The position numbers were made by a program, and so were the translations under genes. The notes beneath the pieces are model-generated. The model saw only the letters and a list, made by a program, of their open reading frames with translations. It had not been told where the DNA came from and made no database searches. DNA of 64,000 nt, from NCBI GenBank assembly GCA_900556485.1, contig USOX01000001.1:248001-312000 (forward strand), given 5' to 3'. Each line of letters starts with the position of its first letter. The first letter of the stretch is position 1. Of the stretch, positions 9,134-17,806 are shown one piece after another. The DNA comes from an uncultured Dysgonomonas sp. GTDB lineage: Bacteria; Bacteroidota; Bacteroidia; Bacteroidales; Dysgonomonadaceae.

Positions 9134-10366
9134 TTAGATAGAAATCTTTTTCAATCGGCTTACAGCCTCTTTCGTATTTTCAAGAGTTCCAAAAGCTGTC
9201 AGCCTCAGGTATCCTTCTCCACTTGGACCGAAGCCAACACCCGGAGTACCTACAATATTAAGTTCGTTAAGCAAATAATCGAAAAAGCCCCATGAGGTTA
9301 ATCCGTTTGGAGTTTTAACCCATATATACGGAGAATTTACTCCTCCATAAACTTGTAGCCCTTGTTCGGTTAATGCTTCTCTTATAATTTTTGCATTATT
9401 CAGGTAATAATCGATAGTAGCTTTTACCTGTTTCTTACCTTCTGTAGAGTAGCATGCTTCTGCTGCTCGTTGTATAATATAAGGCACACCATTAAATTTA
9501 GTAGTATGGCGTCTGTTCCACAGTTTATTTAATGCTACCTTCTCTCCCGATTTTGTATAACCCATTAATGCTTTAGGCACAACTGTATATGCGCAACGGG
9601 TTCCGGTAAATCCGGCTGTTTTAGAGAAGCTTCTAAACTCAATGGCGATTTCTTTAGCTCCTTCTATTTCGTATATACTGTGTGGTACATCATCCTCAGT
9701 AATGAATGCTTCGTAAGCACTATCGAATAAAATCAATACCTTGTTTTGTAATGCGTAATCAACCCAAACTTTCAATTGTTCCCTTGTGAGAGTTGTTCCG
9801 GTAGGGTTATTAGGATAACATAGGTAAACAATGTCTACTTTTTCTGTAGGTAGCGATGGTACAAAGTTGTTCTCTGCGGTACAAGGTATATATACCAACT
9901 TGCTCCATTTGCCGTTGGCCAACAAATCTCCAGCTCTACCCGCCATTGCATTTGTGTCTACATATACAGGGTATACAGGGTCTGTTATGGCAACAATATT
10001 GTCAATACCTAATATATCGCCGATGTTTCCTGTGTCACTTTTCGATCCGTCACTAACAAATATCTCATCTGCACTAATATCTAATCCCAGTGCTTTATAG
10101 TCATTTTCTACAATTGTATTTACCAGAAAGTCATAACCTTGCTCCGGGCCATATCCTCTGAAAGTAGAGGTATCTGCCATTTCATCCACAGCCTTATGTA
10201 ATGCGTCTATTACAGCGGATGGAAGTGGTTTGGTAACATCTCCAATACCAAGGCGTATTACATTTGCTTCAGGGTGTGTCGTTTTAAATTCAGTTACTTT
10301 TTTAGCTATATCCGAAAATAAATAGCTTCCGGGTAGTTTTATATAATTTTCATTTATAAATGCCAT
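9134..10366 (-). CDS. dapL: LL-diaminopimelate aminotransferase
   Basis: DapL converts tetrahydrodipicolinate directly to LL-diaminopimelate with glutamate as amino donor, for lysine and peptidoglycan. The 410 residues from [17 protein letters not shown] match the family length. An in-frame upstream extension to 10444 reads [12 protein letters not shown] and contains the TGACAAAAGTGACAC repeat, so I reject it. Class I aminotransferase features are present: the [10 protein letters not shown] start region, [21 protein letters not shown], and the PLP lysine in [21 protein letters not shown]. The stop codon coincides with the target duplication of MITE copy 1. dapF lies upstream on the same strand. 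Confidence 0.95.
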   Translation of the reverse strand: MAFINENYIKLPGSYLFSDIAKKVTEFKTTHPEANVIRLGIGDVTKPLPSAVIDALHKAVDEMADTSTFRGYGPEQGYDFLVNTIVENDYKALGLDISADEIFVSDGSKSDTGNIGDILGIDNIVAITDPVYPVYVDTNAMAGRAGDLLANGKWSKLVYIPCTAENNFVPSLPTEKVDIVYLCYPNNPTGTTLTREQLKVWVDYALQNKVLILFDSAYEAFITEDDVPHSIYEIEGAKEIAIEFRSFSKTAGFTGTRCAYTVVPKALMGYTKSGEKVALNKLWNRRHTTKFNGVPYIIQRAAEACYSTEGKKQVKATIDYYLNNAKIIREALTEQGLQVYGGVNSPYIWVKTPNGLTSWGFFDYLLNELNIVGTPGVGFGPSGEGYLRLTAFGTLENTKEAVSRLKKISI

Positions 10367-10406
10367 ATTCTTATTTTTGATATTTCTTTTCTTTAATTCA
10401 AATTCG

Positions 10407-10427
10407 AAAAAGTGACAAAAGTGACAC
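10407..10427. repeat. TGTCAC-type tandem motif, copy 1
   Basis: AAAAAGTGACAAAAGTGACA plus C, that is GTGACA twice at a 10-base spacing. The same signature recurs at 10492-10518, 38617-38639 and, weaker, 44324-44350 and 55119-55142, always outside genes. Confidence 0.5.
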
Positions 10428-10491
10428 GTATTAGCTGTTAGCATTTAGCTTATGGCTATTAGCCAACTTGTATCTCGTTACTTATATTTCC

Positions 10492-10518
10492 AAAAAGTGA
10501 CAAAAGTGACACTTTTTG
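10492..10518. repeat. TGTCAC-type tandem motif, copy 2
   Basis: It repeats the 10407-10427 sequence exactly and continues into CTTTTTGT, so the motif is flanked by A5 and T5. It lies in the 263-base dapF-dapL spacer, which otherwise holds only AT-rich sequence. Confidence 0.5.
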
Positions 10519-10629
10519 TATACTTTTTCAATGTAACTTTTTTCTTTTCTACAACTAGTAAACTTGTATACTCATATACTTAAAGGCTAGTAGTATATAG
10601 ATAAACCATAATAGAAATAGTTTACTTTA

Positions 10630-11472
10630 TTACTCAACCAGCTCTCCTTCGAATACGGTTACGGCTTCGCCTGTCATATAAACATGGTTGTTGTTAATAT
10701 CCCATTCTATTTCCAGGTCACCGCCAAGTAGATGGATTGTAACTTTTCGGTCACAATGATTATTTAGAATAGCCGCCACAGCAGCAGCGCAAGCTCCTGT
10801 TCCGCATGCAAGAGTTTCTCCTGCGCCTCTTTCCCAAACTCTCATGTTTAGTGTCTTGCGGTCGATTACTTCAATAAACTCTGTATTTGTCTTTTTCGGA
10901 AAAATCGGATGCTTTTCAAATTTTGGTCCAATAACAGGTAGGTCCAGATTTTTAATACCTGAAGTAAATATCACAGCATGAGGGTTACCCATCGATACTG
11001 CCGAAATTTTCCATATCTTTCCTTCTATATCCAGTGGATAGTTAAGGACGGGTTCTTCGTATACATTGATAGGAATTAAAGCAGGATCGAGTATAGGCTC
11101 ACCCATATCTACTGTTATTTTTCGCTTCTTGCTGTCTCCATCCAGTAACGAAATATATTTAACTCCGGCTTTAGTCTCTAATGTTATTTTGGTTTTTGTA
11201 GTCAAACCATTGTCATAAACATATTTTCCAACGCATCTTGAAGCATTTCCGCACATTTCTGCTTCGGAACCATCCGAGTTAAACATTTGCATTCTAAAGT
11301 CACATGTGTCGGATGGTAAAATCATGACTAATCCATCTGATCCGATTCCAAAATGACGGTTGCTTAATTTTATAGCGAGTTCGGAAGGGTTTGTTATTTC
11401 TTGAGTGAAGCCATTTATATAAATATAGTCGTTGCCGGCTCCTTGCATCTTAGTGAATTTCAGATTCTTCAT
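10630..11472 (-). CDS. dapF: Diaminopimelate epimerase
   Basis: It converts LL- to meso-diaminopimelate, the step after DapL, giving the lysine precursor and peptidoglycan cross-linker. The 280-residue protein starts MKNLKFTKMQGAGNDYIYIN, the family N-terminal motif. The two catalytic cysteines are both present: MCGNASRCVGKY near residues 73-84, and ETLACGTGACAAA in the C-terminal half. NPHAVIF is also conserved. Normal length for the family, intact. Lies 263 bases upstream of dapL on the same strand, so co-transcription is possible but not certain. Confidence 0.96.
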   Translation of the reverse strand: MKNLKFTKMQGAGNDYIYINGFTQEITNPSELAIKLSNRHFGIGSDGLVMILPSDTCDFRMQMFNSDGSEAEMCGNASRCVGKYVYDNGLTTKTKITLETKAGVKYISLLDGDSKKRKITVDMGEPILDPALIPINVYEEPVLNYPLDIEGKIWKISAVSMGNPHAVIFTSGIKNLDLPVIGPKFEKHPIFPKKTNTEFIEVIDRKTLNMRVWERGAGETLACGTGACAAAVAAILNNHCDRKVTIHLLGGDLEIEWDINNNHVYMTGEAVTVFEGELVE

Positions 11473-11768
11473 CTATTGTAGAATGTATTTTTTATATCTT
11501 CTGATGTATTTATTATTTATATGTGCAAATTTCGTACAAATTATTCGATTTAGCAAGAAATAAATAACAATTTTTCGTTTTTGTGATAATAAAACAACTT
11601 TTTGCTTGTTTTTGTTTATTAAATATAGACAAAAAGATATCCTTAAAAGATGGATGATTTACAAATGTCATCATTTGTCTGAATTCTGTATCCATAATCC
11701 TGACTTTTTCTTTTAAAGTTTCATTTTAATACTTTTATTTTTCCTATAGTAATCATATGTATGTTGCT

Positions 11769-11861
11769 TTACTTTGCAGCGGGTTCAGATTGTTTGTACT
11801 TGTCAATAGCTTTATAAAAACTCTCTGTTGTTCCTTTTTTTTGTTCTGTGATTTTACTCAA
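11769..11861 (-). CDS. Possible 30-aa small protein or gene remnant
   Basis: A minus-strand TTG-initiated frame just downstream of the asnB terminator would encode SKITEQKKGTTESFYKAIDKYKQSEPAAK. The amphipathic, Lys/Glu/Tyr-rich composition looks more like real coding than the surrounding AT-rich DNA, but there is an in-frame stop 12 bases upstream, the start is non-ATG, and I recognise no family. It could be the tail of a decayed gene. Confidence 0.2.
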   Translation of the reverse strand: MSKITEQKKGTTESFYKAIDKYKQSEPAAK

Positions 11862-11883
11862 CTTTATATAATTTCAATAAAAA

Positions 11884-11902
11884 AGAGAGACATTGTCTCT
11901 CT
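11884..11902 (-). terminator. asnB terminator
   Basis: On the minus strand AGAGAGAC pairs with GTCTCTCT around a 3-nt loop and is followed by a run of T (complement of the A-run at 11879-11884). It sits just after the asnB stop codon. Confidence 0.8.
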
Positions 11903-11907
11903 AATCT

Positions 11908-13575
11908 TTAATTATAAGCATCTGTATGAATCGTTTTTACGGCTCTTCCTGATGGGTCGGCACTATTCTTAAATGATGCATCCCATTCTAAAGCTGTGGC
12001 TGTACTGCATGCTACTGAGGGAACCGAAGGGACGGTCTGTGCGGCTGAAGCGGATGGGAAGTGATTTTCGAATATAGAACGATACCAATATTCCTCTTTT
12101 GTCATAGGTGGATTGATCGGGAAGCGTTCTGCGGCACGTTTCATTTGGTTATCTGTCACCTTCAAAGCGGCTACTTCTTTGAGGGTGTCTATCCAGTTAT
12201 AGCCTACACCATCCGAAAATTGCTCTTTTTGTCTCCATGTCACACTTTCGGGTAGATAATTTTCGAAAGCTTTGCGAAGAATATGTTTCTCTATTTTGCC
12301 GTTTCCACACATTTTATCTTGTGGGTTTAATCGCATAGCTACATCTATAAACTCCTTGTCAAGAAAAGGTACGCGTCCTTCAACTCCCCATGCGGCAAGC
12401 GATTTGTTCGCTCTGAGGCAATCGTATAAATGAAGCCTGTCAAGCTTTCTGACAGTTTCCTCATGAAAAGATTTCGCATCAGGTGCTTTATGGAAATAAA
12501 GATATCCCCCAAACAATTCATCAGATCCCTCGCCTGATAATACCATTTTTACTCCCATCGATTTTATGTAGCGTGCCAGCAGATACATAGGGGTAGAAGC
12601 TCTGACGGTTGTTACATCATATGTTTCGATGTGATAGATAACATCGCTCAGAGCATCCAAAGCATCTTCTATTGTAAAATGTATTTCATGATGCACAGTT
12701 CCTATATATTCTGCAACCTTTCTTGCTGCTATTAAGTCCGGAGCATCTTTTAGTCCGACAGCAAACGAATGGAGCTGAGGCCACCAAGCTTCACTCTTAT
12801 TGTCATCCTCTATTCGTCGCGATGCATATTTTTTTGCTATAGCTGAGATGATAGAAGAATCTAATCCGCCCGATAGTAGAACGCCATAAGGTACATCAGA
12901 CATAAGTTGACGTTGTACGGCATTTTCTAAGCCCTCTCTTAATTCATTAATATCCGATATATTGTCTTTTATATTGTCGTAATCAGACCACTCTCTTCTA
13001 TACCATTGTTTAATGTTATTTCCCTCGTTACTAGCCAGGTAGTGTCCGGGAAGAAACTCCTTTGTGTTCGGGCAAACTTCTTCCAGTGCTTTAAGCTCGC
13101 TGGCAACGTAGAATTGTCCTCTGTCGTCGAAGCCTGTATATAAAGGTATAATCCCCATATGGTCTCGTCCTATAAGATATACATTGTTTATCTTATCATA
13201 CAAAGCGAATGCAAAGATACCATTTAGCTCTTCAAATAGGTCTGCACCCTTATCCTGATATAGGGCTAAAATAACTTCGCAATCAGAATTTGTCTGAAAC
13301 TCGTATTCCGGATAACGGTTTCTTATTTCTTTATGGTTGTAAATTTCGCCATTAACAGCCAGTATAAGGCTCTTATCTTTATTGTATAAGGGTTGGTTTC
13401 CCGAATCAATGCCTACTATAGATAATCTTTCGTGAGCAAGGATTGCTTTATCACAGCTGTATATACCCGACCAGTCTGGACCTCTATGGCGTATTTTTTT
13501 TGCCATTCGTAAAATTTGAGGTCTTAAGAGGTCCGGATTCATTGTTAATTCGAATACACCGACAAATCCACACAT
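11908..13575 (-). CDS. asnB: Asparagine synthase B (glutamine-hydrolysing)
   Basis: It makes asparagine from aspartate, glutamine and ATP. 555 residues, normal for AsnB. The N-terminal glutaminase begins MCGFVGVFE with the Cys2 nucleophile, followed by the class II GATase motifs IRHRGPDWSG, LAHERLSIVG and AVNGEIYNH. The C-terminal synthetase has the PP-loop YGVLLSGGLDSSI, LSGEGSDELFGGY, and WGVEGRVPFLDKEF. The C-terminal ~40 residues (SASAAQTVPSVPSVACSTATALEWD) fit Bacteroidetes AsnB. Belongs functionally with GSIII and GltBD in this window. Confidence 0.96.
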   Translation of the reverse strand: MCGFVGVFELTMNPDLLRPQILRMAKKIRHRGPDWSGIYSCDKAILAHERLSIVGIDSGNQPLYNKDKSLILAVNGEIYNHKEIRNRYPEYEFQTNSDCEVILALYQDKGADLFEELNGIFAFALYDKINNVYLIGRDHMGIIPLYTGFDDRGQFYVASELKALEEVCPNTKEFLPGHYLASNEGNNIKQWYRREWSDYDNIKDNISDINELREGLENAVQRQLMSDVPYGVLLSGGLDSSIISAIAKKYASRRIEDDNKSEAWWPQLHSFAVGLKDAPDLIAARKVAEYIGTVHHEIHFTIEDALDALSDVIYHIETYDVTTVRASTPMYLLARYIKSMGVKMVLSGEGSDELFGGYLYFHKAPDAKSFHEETVRKLDRLHLYDCLRANKSLAAWGVEGRVPFLDKEFIDVAMRLNPQDKMCGNGKIEKHILRKAFENYLPESVTWRQKEQFSDGVGYNWIDTLKEVAALKVTDNQMKRAAERFPINPPMTKEEYWYRSIFENHFPSASAAQTVPSVPSVACSTATALEWDASFKNSADPSGRAVKTIHTDAYN

Positions 13576-13777
13576 ATATTATTTGTTTTAATTCACTTTC
13601 TATTGTTTAATTATTTTGCGAAAATAAAACAAAATGTTTGTATTTCAAAATTTATTATACCAAAAAGATGTAAAATGTAGCAATTATGCATTAAAATGAG
13701 ATATTATTTGCTCTATCGGTTTTAAAATATTAAAATACTATAACTATTTATAATTGGAGATTTATTGCGAAAATATT

Positions 13778-13785
13778 TATCTTTG
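13778..13785 (+). promoter_or_regulatory. Bacteroidetes promoter before lipoprotein gene
   Basis: -7 box TATCTTTG with TTG at 13754-13756, a spacing of 21 nt, as expected for the -33 element. The ATG at 13810 is 24 bases downstream. Confidence 0.6.
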
Positions 13786-13809
13786 TAGCATCCAATAATA
13801 ATATAACAC

Positions 13810-14334
13810 ATGAACAAAAGTACACTACTTACATCTGCCCTTTTGGTTTTGATCCTCAGTTTTTTATCTTGCGAAAAAGATGATAAAGGTAGTAGCGAGT
13901 ATACCGAAATAAAAGGATACTGGCTTACAACAGAACGTTCATTTAAAAGTGACGATTCTGAATTTGATAAAAGAATAAATAAAATATTCCAGCTCGATAG
14001 CGAAAATTATCTGGTAATGCGGAGTTTTTCAGCCATAGAACCTGAATCAGGTTTAGGTAGGATTGCTACATATATCGAGCACGAAGATACAGGCTCTAAA
14101 GATAGGGAGAGGAGAGGGGATTATCATGTAGTGGCTGATACATTATATGTGAATGACGAAAAAGTAGGAAATACTAAGTCTAAAATAGTACTCGAAAAAA
14201 ACTTGCTATTAACCACAACTAAACTAACCCGTAAAGAAATAGTTCCAATATACGTAGAAATGGGTGGACACGAAAGCTATGTTCCGGAAGGTATAGAAGG
14301 TGTACTTTACACCAGAGAAACGAGAGAAGAATAA
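13810..14334 (+). CDS. Putative lipoprotein of unknown function
   Basis: 174 residues. The signal peptide MNKSTLLTSALLVLILSFLSC ends in a lipobox with Cys21, followed by EKDDKGSS, an acidic stretch expected after the anchor. The mature part (GYWLTTERSFKSDDSEFDKRINKIFQLD...) alternates short strands and charged loops and could be a lipocalin-like barrel, but I recognise no family. It has its own promoter, is flanked by asnB (divergent) and rplU, and shows no sign of being in an operon. Confidence 0.7.
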   Translation: MNKSTLLTSALLVLILSFLSCEKDDKGSSEYTEIKGYWLTTERSFKSDDSEFDKRINKIFQLDSENYLVMRSFSAIEPESGLGRIATYIEHEDTGSKDRERRGDYHVVADTLYVNDEKVGNTKSKIVLEKNLLLTTTKLTRKEIVPIYVEMGGHESYVPEGIEGVLYTRETREE

Positions 14335-14354
14335 TAGAATTTTTGGATTAAATA

Positions 14355-14386
14355 TTTGATTTGTCAGAGGTTATTTATTATCTTTG
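14355..14386 (+). promoter_or_regulatory. rplU-rpmA promoter, full -33/-7 match
   Basis: TTTG at 14355-14358 and TATCTTTG at 14379-14386 with a 20-nt spacer, the best complete match to the Bacteroidetes consensus in the window. It leaves a leader of about 75 nt before the L21 ATG. Confidence 0.75.
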
Positions 14387-14468
14387 CCACCCGATTGCTA
14401 ATAGGCTAACAAGAAATCGTGTGTAAAGCGGTTCGCCTCAGGCACATAACCTGTAAATATAAAAACAG

Positions 14469-14780
14469 ATGTACGTAATTGTAGACATTCAGGGACAACA
14501 AATGAAGGTTGAAAAAGACCAAAAATTGTTCGTTCACAGAATCAATGCAGAAAATGGCTCTAAAGTAGAGTTCGAAAAAGTCTTATTGGTAGACAAAGAT
14601 GGTGCTGTAACTGTAGGAGCTCCTACTGTAGAAGGTGCTAAAGTGGTATTAGAAGTAGTATCTCAGGTAAAAGGAGATAAAGTACTTATATTCCACAAAA
14701 AGAGAAGAAAAGGTTATCGTAAATTGAACGGTCACCGTCAACAATTCTCTGAAGTTGTAGTTAAAGAAATTATTGCTTAA
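14469..14780 (+). CDS. rplU: 50S ribosomal protein L21
   Basis: L21 binds 23S rRNA in the large subunit. The 103-residue protein starts [25 protein letters not shown] and has the conserved C-terminal [16 protein letters not shown] that contacts rRNA. Standard rplU-rpmA gene pair with a 19-base gap to L27. Strong promoter and an approximately 75-nt leader precede it. Confidence 0.97.
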   Translation: MYVIVDIQGQQMKVEKDQKLFVHRINAENGSKVEFEKVLLVDKDGAVTVGAPTVEGAKVVLEVVSQVKGDKVLIFHKKRRKGYRKLNGHRQQFSEVVVKEIIA

Positions 14781-14799
14781 TCAGTAAAAACAGAAGAAA

Positions 14800-15063
14800 A
14801 TGGCACACAAGAAAGGTGTAGGTAGTTCCAAAAACGGCCGTGAATCGGAAAGTAAACGATTAGGCGTTAAAGCATTTGGTGGCGAAATCGTAAAAGCAGG
14901 AAATATTATAGTACGTCAAAGAGGTACAACTCATCATCCGGGCGAAAATGTAGGTATCGGTAAAGATCATACTCTATTTGCATTGGTAGACGGTGTAGTA
15001 CAATTCCGCAGAAAAAGAAACGATAGATCTTTTGTTTCTGTTCTTCCTGTAGCAGAAGCTTAA
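14800..15063 (+). CDS. rpmA: 50S ribosomal protein L27
   Basis: L27 lies near the peptidyl transferase centre. 87 residues starting [20 protein letters not shown]; the N-terminal basic tail reaches the A and P sites in the family. [17 protein letters not shown] and the [17 protein letters not shown] block are canonical. No N-terminal prepeptide of the kind cleaved in Firmicutes L27 is seen. It ends the rplU transcript at the terminator 15117-15158. Confidence 0.97.
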   Translation: MAHKKGVGSSKNGRESESKRLGVKAFGGEIVKAGNIIVRQRGTTHHPGENVGIGKDHTLFALVDGVVQFRRKRNDRSFVSVLPVAEA

Positions 15064-15116
15064 TTTATCAGACTAATCCTTGTTAGGTATTACAACTTAA
15101 TAGGGCAAAAGAATAT

Positions 15117-15158
15117 CAGACAGTAGAAAGGCTTATCTTTCTGCTGTCTGTTTTTTTT
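15117..15158 (+). terminator. Terminator after rpmA
   Basis: CAGACAGtAGAAAG (15117-15130) pairs with CTTTCTgCTGTCTG (15137-15150) around GCTTAT, followed by eight T. Confidence 0.93.
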
Positions 15159-15266
15159 ATATTCTGATTATTAGTTTGTTATGTAATATTATATGTTATT
15201 CCTAGACCAAGTGAATATATATAATAATATTTTACTGCTTAATTTTATTTATACCTCTTTTTTTTA

Positions 15267-15274
15267 TACATTTG
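15267..15274 (+). promoter_or_regulatory. Possible -7 box before ClC gene
   Basis: TACATTTG fits TAnnTTTG, 16 bases before the ATG at 15291, implying a very short leader. No convincing -33 box. Confidence 0.35.
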
Positions 15275-15290
15275 GTGGCTCAATTTCTAA

Positions 15291-17090
15291 ATGATGACCT
15301 TCAAAAAACTATATAACAATTTCCTCATCTGGAAGACTAAAAATATAAGGGAAAAGCAAATGGTACTATTTGTTAGTTTCCTTGTCGGAATATTTACAGC
15401 ATTGGCTGCACTTATTCTAAAAACCCTTATCCACTTTATCCAGAATTTACTTACATCGAGCTTCCTGACCGAAGGTGCTAACTATATCTATCTTGTATAT
15501 CCGGTAGTTGGTATTCTGATTGCCGGACTATTTGTGAAGTACGTTGTAAGAGATGATATCAGTCATGGGGTAACTAAAATCTTATATGCAATATCACAAC
15601 GTAAGAGTTTTATCAAGTTACATAATGTCTATACATCTATAGTTGCCAGCTCTATAACTATCGGTTTCGGGGGGTCGGTCGGAGCAGAGGCACCTATTGT
15701 TCTTACAGGATCGGCTATCGGATCAAATTTAGGACGGGTTTTCAAGTTAGAACAGAAATACCTGATGCTTCTTATCGGATGTGGTGCTGCCGGAGCTATT
15801 GCGGGTATTTTTAAGGCTCCGATTGCAGGATTGGTTTTTGTGGTTGAAGTATTGATGCTCGACCTGACCACATTTACAGTGTTGCCTTTATTGGTTACAT
15901 CTGTTACGGCTGCTACCCTGTCTTATATTACTATGGGTACAAAGGCGATGTTCAGCTATGCTCATGCCGATGTTTTTGAGATGGAACGTATACCATATGT
16001 TATTTTGCTAGGTATATTCTGTGGATTGGTTTCTCTATATTTTACCAGAGCGATGAACTGGATAGAAGATATTTTCCGCAAACTATCATACTGGCAAAAG
16101 TTTGCATTGGGAGCCAGTATATTGAGTATTCTCATTTTCCTTCTGCCGCCTCTTTATGGAGAAGGTTATGATACCATAAATGCATTGATTAGTGGGAATA
16201 ACGATTATGGCGCGTTGATTGATAATAGTTTATTTTTTCAGTTTAAAGACTTTAGATGGACTATTATACTCTTCTTGGGAGGTGTGTTATTAATGAAAGT
16301 CTTTGCTTCCAGTGCAACTAATGGAGCCGGAGGTACAGGAGGAATATTTGCTCCATCACTCTTCCTGGGTTGTATTGCCGGATTTATATTTGCTTATGTG
16401 ATAAACAATTCGGAACTGGGAAGACACCTGCCTTTCCTTCCAGAAGAGAACTTTGCCCTGATGGGTATGGCCGGGGTAATGGCCGGGGTAATGCATGCTC
16501 CTTTAACCGGGACATTCCTGATAGCAGAGTTGACAGGAGGCTATGAACTGTTGCTGCCTTTGATGATAGTATCTATTTGTTCATATGCCTTTATCAAAAT
16601 ATTCGAACCTCATAGTATCTACTCTATGCGTTTGGCTAAGAAAGGAGAGCTTATAACACATCATAAAGATAAGGCAGTGCTTACTTTGATGAATATGAGC
16701 AGGCTGATAGAAACTAATTTTCAGGCTGTGCATCCGGATATGACTATGGGCGATATGGTTAAAGTGATATCACGCTCGTCTCGCAATGTATTTCCTGTTT
16801 TGGATGAAGAAAACCGCTTTTTAGGTATAGTGCTGATAGACAATATACGAAATATAATGTTCCGTCCCGAACTGTATAACAGATTCAATGTAGCCCGAGT
16901 TATGACCTCAGCTCCTGCAGTGATAGCTATTGGTATGACGATGGAATCTATAATGAAACGTTTTGACGAAACTAAAGCTTGGAATCTTCCGGTTGTAGAC
17001 GAACATGGTGTTTATCTAGGGTTTATATCCAAATCGAATATATTGGATGTATATAGGGAGATATTAGTGGAAAACTTCTCAGAAGATTAA
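15291..17090 (+). CDS. ClC-type chloride channel or Cl-/H+ antiporter with CBS pair
   Basis: A 599-residue inner-membrane ClC protein with about ten or more hydrophobic segments in residues 25-450 and two CBS domains at about 470-595. The selectivity-filter motifs are visible: FGGSVGAEAPIVLTG carries the gating glutamate Glu133 (family GREGP; here GAEAP, so the Arg and Gly are replaced), and GGTGGIFAPSLFLG corresponds to GGIFAP. The retained Glu suggests exchanger-like gating. Two adjacent ATGs exist at the start (15291 and 15294). It stands alone, converging with the DUF4294 gene 5 bases after its stop. Confidence 0.92.
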   Translation: MMTFKKLYNNFLIWKTKNIREKQMVLFVSFLVGIFTALAALILKTLIHFIQNLLTSSFLTEGANYIYLVYPVVGILIAGLFVKYVVRDDISHGVTKILYAISQRKSFIKLHNVYTSIVASSITIGFGGSVGAEAPIVLTGSAIGSNLGRVFKLEQKYLMLLIGCGAAGAIAGIFKAPIAGLVFVVEVLMLDLTTFTVLPLLVTSVTAATLSYITMGTKAMFSYAHADVFEMERIPYVILLGIFCGLVSLYFTRAMNWIEDIFRKLSYWQKFALGASILSILIFLLPPLYGEGYDTINALISGNNDYGALIDNSLFFQFKDFRWTIILFLGGVLLMKVFASSATNGAGGTGGIFAPSLFLGCIAGFIFAYVINNSELGRHLPFLPEENFALMGMAGVMAGVMHAPLTGTFLIAELTGGYELLLPLMIVSICSYAFIKIFEPHSIYSMRLAKKGELITHHKDKAVLTLMNMSRLIETNFQAVHPDMTMGDMVKVISRSSRNVFPVLDEENRFLGIVLIDNIRNIMFRPELYNRFNVARVMTSAPAVIAIGMTMESIMKRFDETKAWNLPVVDEHGVYLGFISKSNILDVYREILVENFSED

Positions 17091-17095
17091 GCGGT

Positions 17096-17722
17096 TCACT
17101 TGAACGAATGATAGTTACGGGCATAATTCTGATCTATCGTTCCCTGCTCTATCTGAATAACAATAGCCTCAATCATAGCATCTTTACCATCAGGATCATA
17201 CTTGGTTTTCAAACTGTTTCCAAACAGTCCTGCAAATGTATTATATACACCTGCTTTAAAACTGCCAACTAATGATTTTACTATATTGTAAGACGAAGTA
17301 TTGCACTCTCTGTCAACTAGTTTTACCAATATTTTCCCCTGATTTTTAGTCATCTTTTTCATCTGAGGTTTGTATTGATCCATCATGTCTTTTTGTACAG
17401 CTTCCAGATGCTTCTGTCTTGTCTTTTCGTCCGGTAAAGTCTGCATATATTCGTAGGTTTCGATGATAGATGAGGCAATCAGACGAGCATAAGGATATGC
17501 TTTCTTTACATCTCTTACCAATTTTGAGTATTCCTGGCGTTGTTTATTGCTCTTAAATTTGATGGGGGCAAATATGTAGACAGGTCGAAGTGGAACAAAA
17601 GCGACTGTATCTCCCTCATATATAGCAGCTATGTCTATATATGTCTTTGGCTTCTCATCTTGCGCATGGGCAATAGAAACTACCATCAGGAAAAACAAAA
17701 ACAGGAACACAGTCTTCTTCAT
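17096..17722 (-). CDS. DUF4294 family secreted protein
   Basis: 208 residues from MKKTVFLFLFFLMVVSIAHA, a signal peptide with likely cleavage after AHA-Q. The mature part contains VRDVKKAYPYARLIASSIIETYEYM and NQGKILVKLVDRECNTSSYNIVKSLVGSFKAGVYNTFAGLFG, the conserved core of the Bacteroidetes DUF4294 family as I remember it. No known catalytic motif. I start at the second Met (17722) because it directly precedes the signal peptide; the first ATG is at 17728. A -7 box TATATTTG lies 19 bases upstream. Confidence 0.8.
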   Translation of the reverse strand: MKKTVFLFLFFLMVVSIAHAQDEKPKTYIDIAAIYEGDTVAFVPLRPVYIFAPIKFKSNKQRQEYSKLVRDVKKAYPYARLIASSIIETYEYMQTLPDEKTRQKHLEAVQKDMMDQYKPQMKKMTKNQGKILVKLVDRECNTSSYNIVKSLVGSFKAGVYNTFAGLFGNSLKTKYDPDGKDAMIEAIVIQIEQGTIDQNYARNYHSFK

Positions 17723-17740
17723 ACCCATCTGTTAAGAAGC

Positions 17741-17748
17741 CAAATATA
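17741..17748 (-). promoter_or_regulatory. -7 box for DUF4294 gene
   Basis: Minus-strand TATATTTG (plus CAAATATA), 19 bases before the ATG at 17722. Confidence 0.45.
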
Positions 17749-17806
17749 CAAGAAAAAGAAATACCTGCATGTTTTTTTATATAAATTAAGAGATGAGTTA
17801 TCTGCT

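Larger units (their letters stand above)
11473..11907. other. 435-base asnB-dapF intergenic region
   Basis: AT-rich. It contains the asnB terminator (11884-11902), a 7-bp inverted repeat ACAAATG-TCAT-CATTTGT at 11661-11678, and a possible 30-codon minus-strand frame at 11769-11861 opening with TTG and ending SFYKAIDKYKQSEPAAK. A 60-codon minus-strand ATG frame (11513-11695) has no recognisable features and I do not call it a gene. Confidence 0.4.

Noticed and set aside
10367..10444. 26-residue N-terminal extension of DapL
   Set aside because: It reads through the TGACA repeat, is absent from the family, and the internal ATG at 10366 gives the normal length.
11513..11695. 60-codon minus-strand frame in the asnB-dapF gap
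   Set aside because: Low-complexity, Lys/Phe-rich, no promoter or recognised motif; AT-rich sequence yields such frames by chance.
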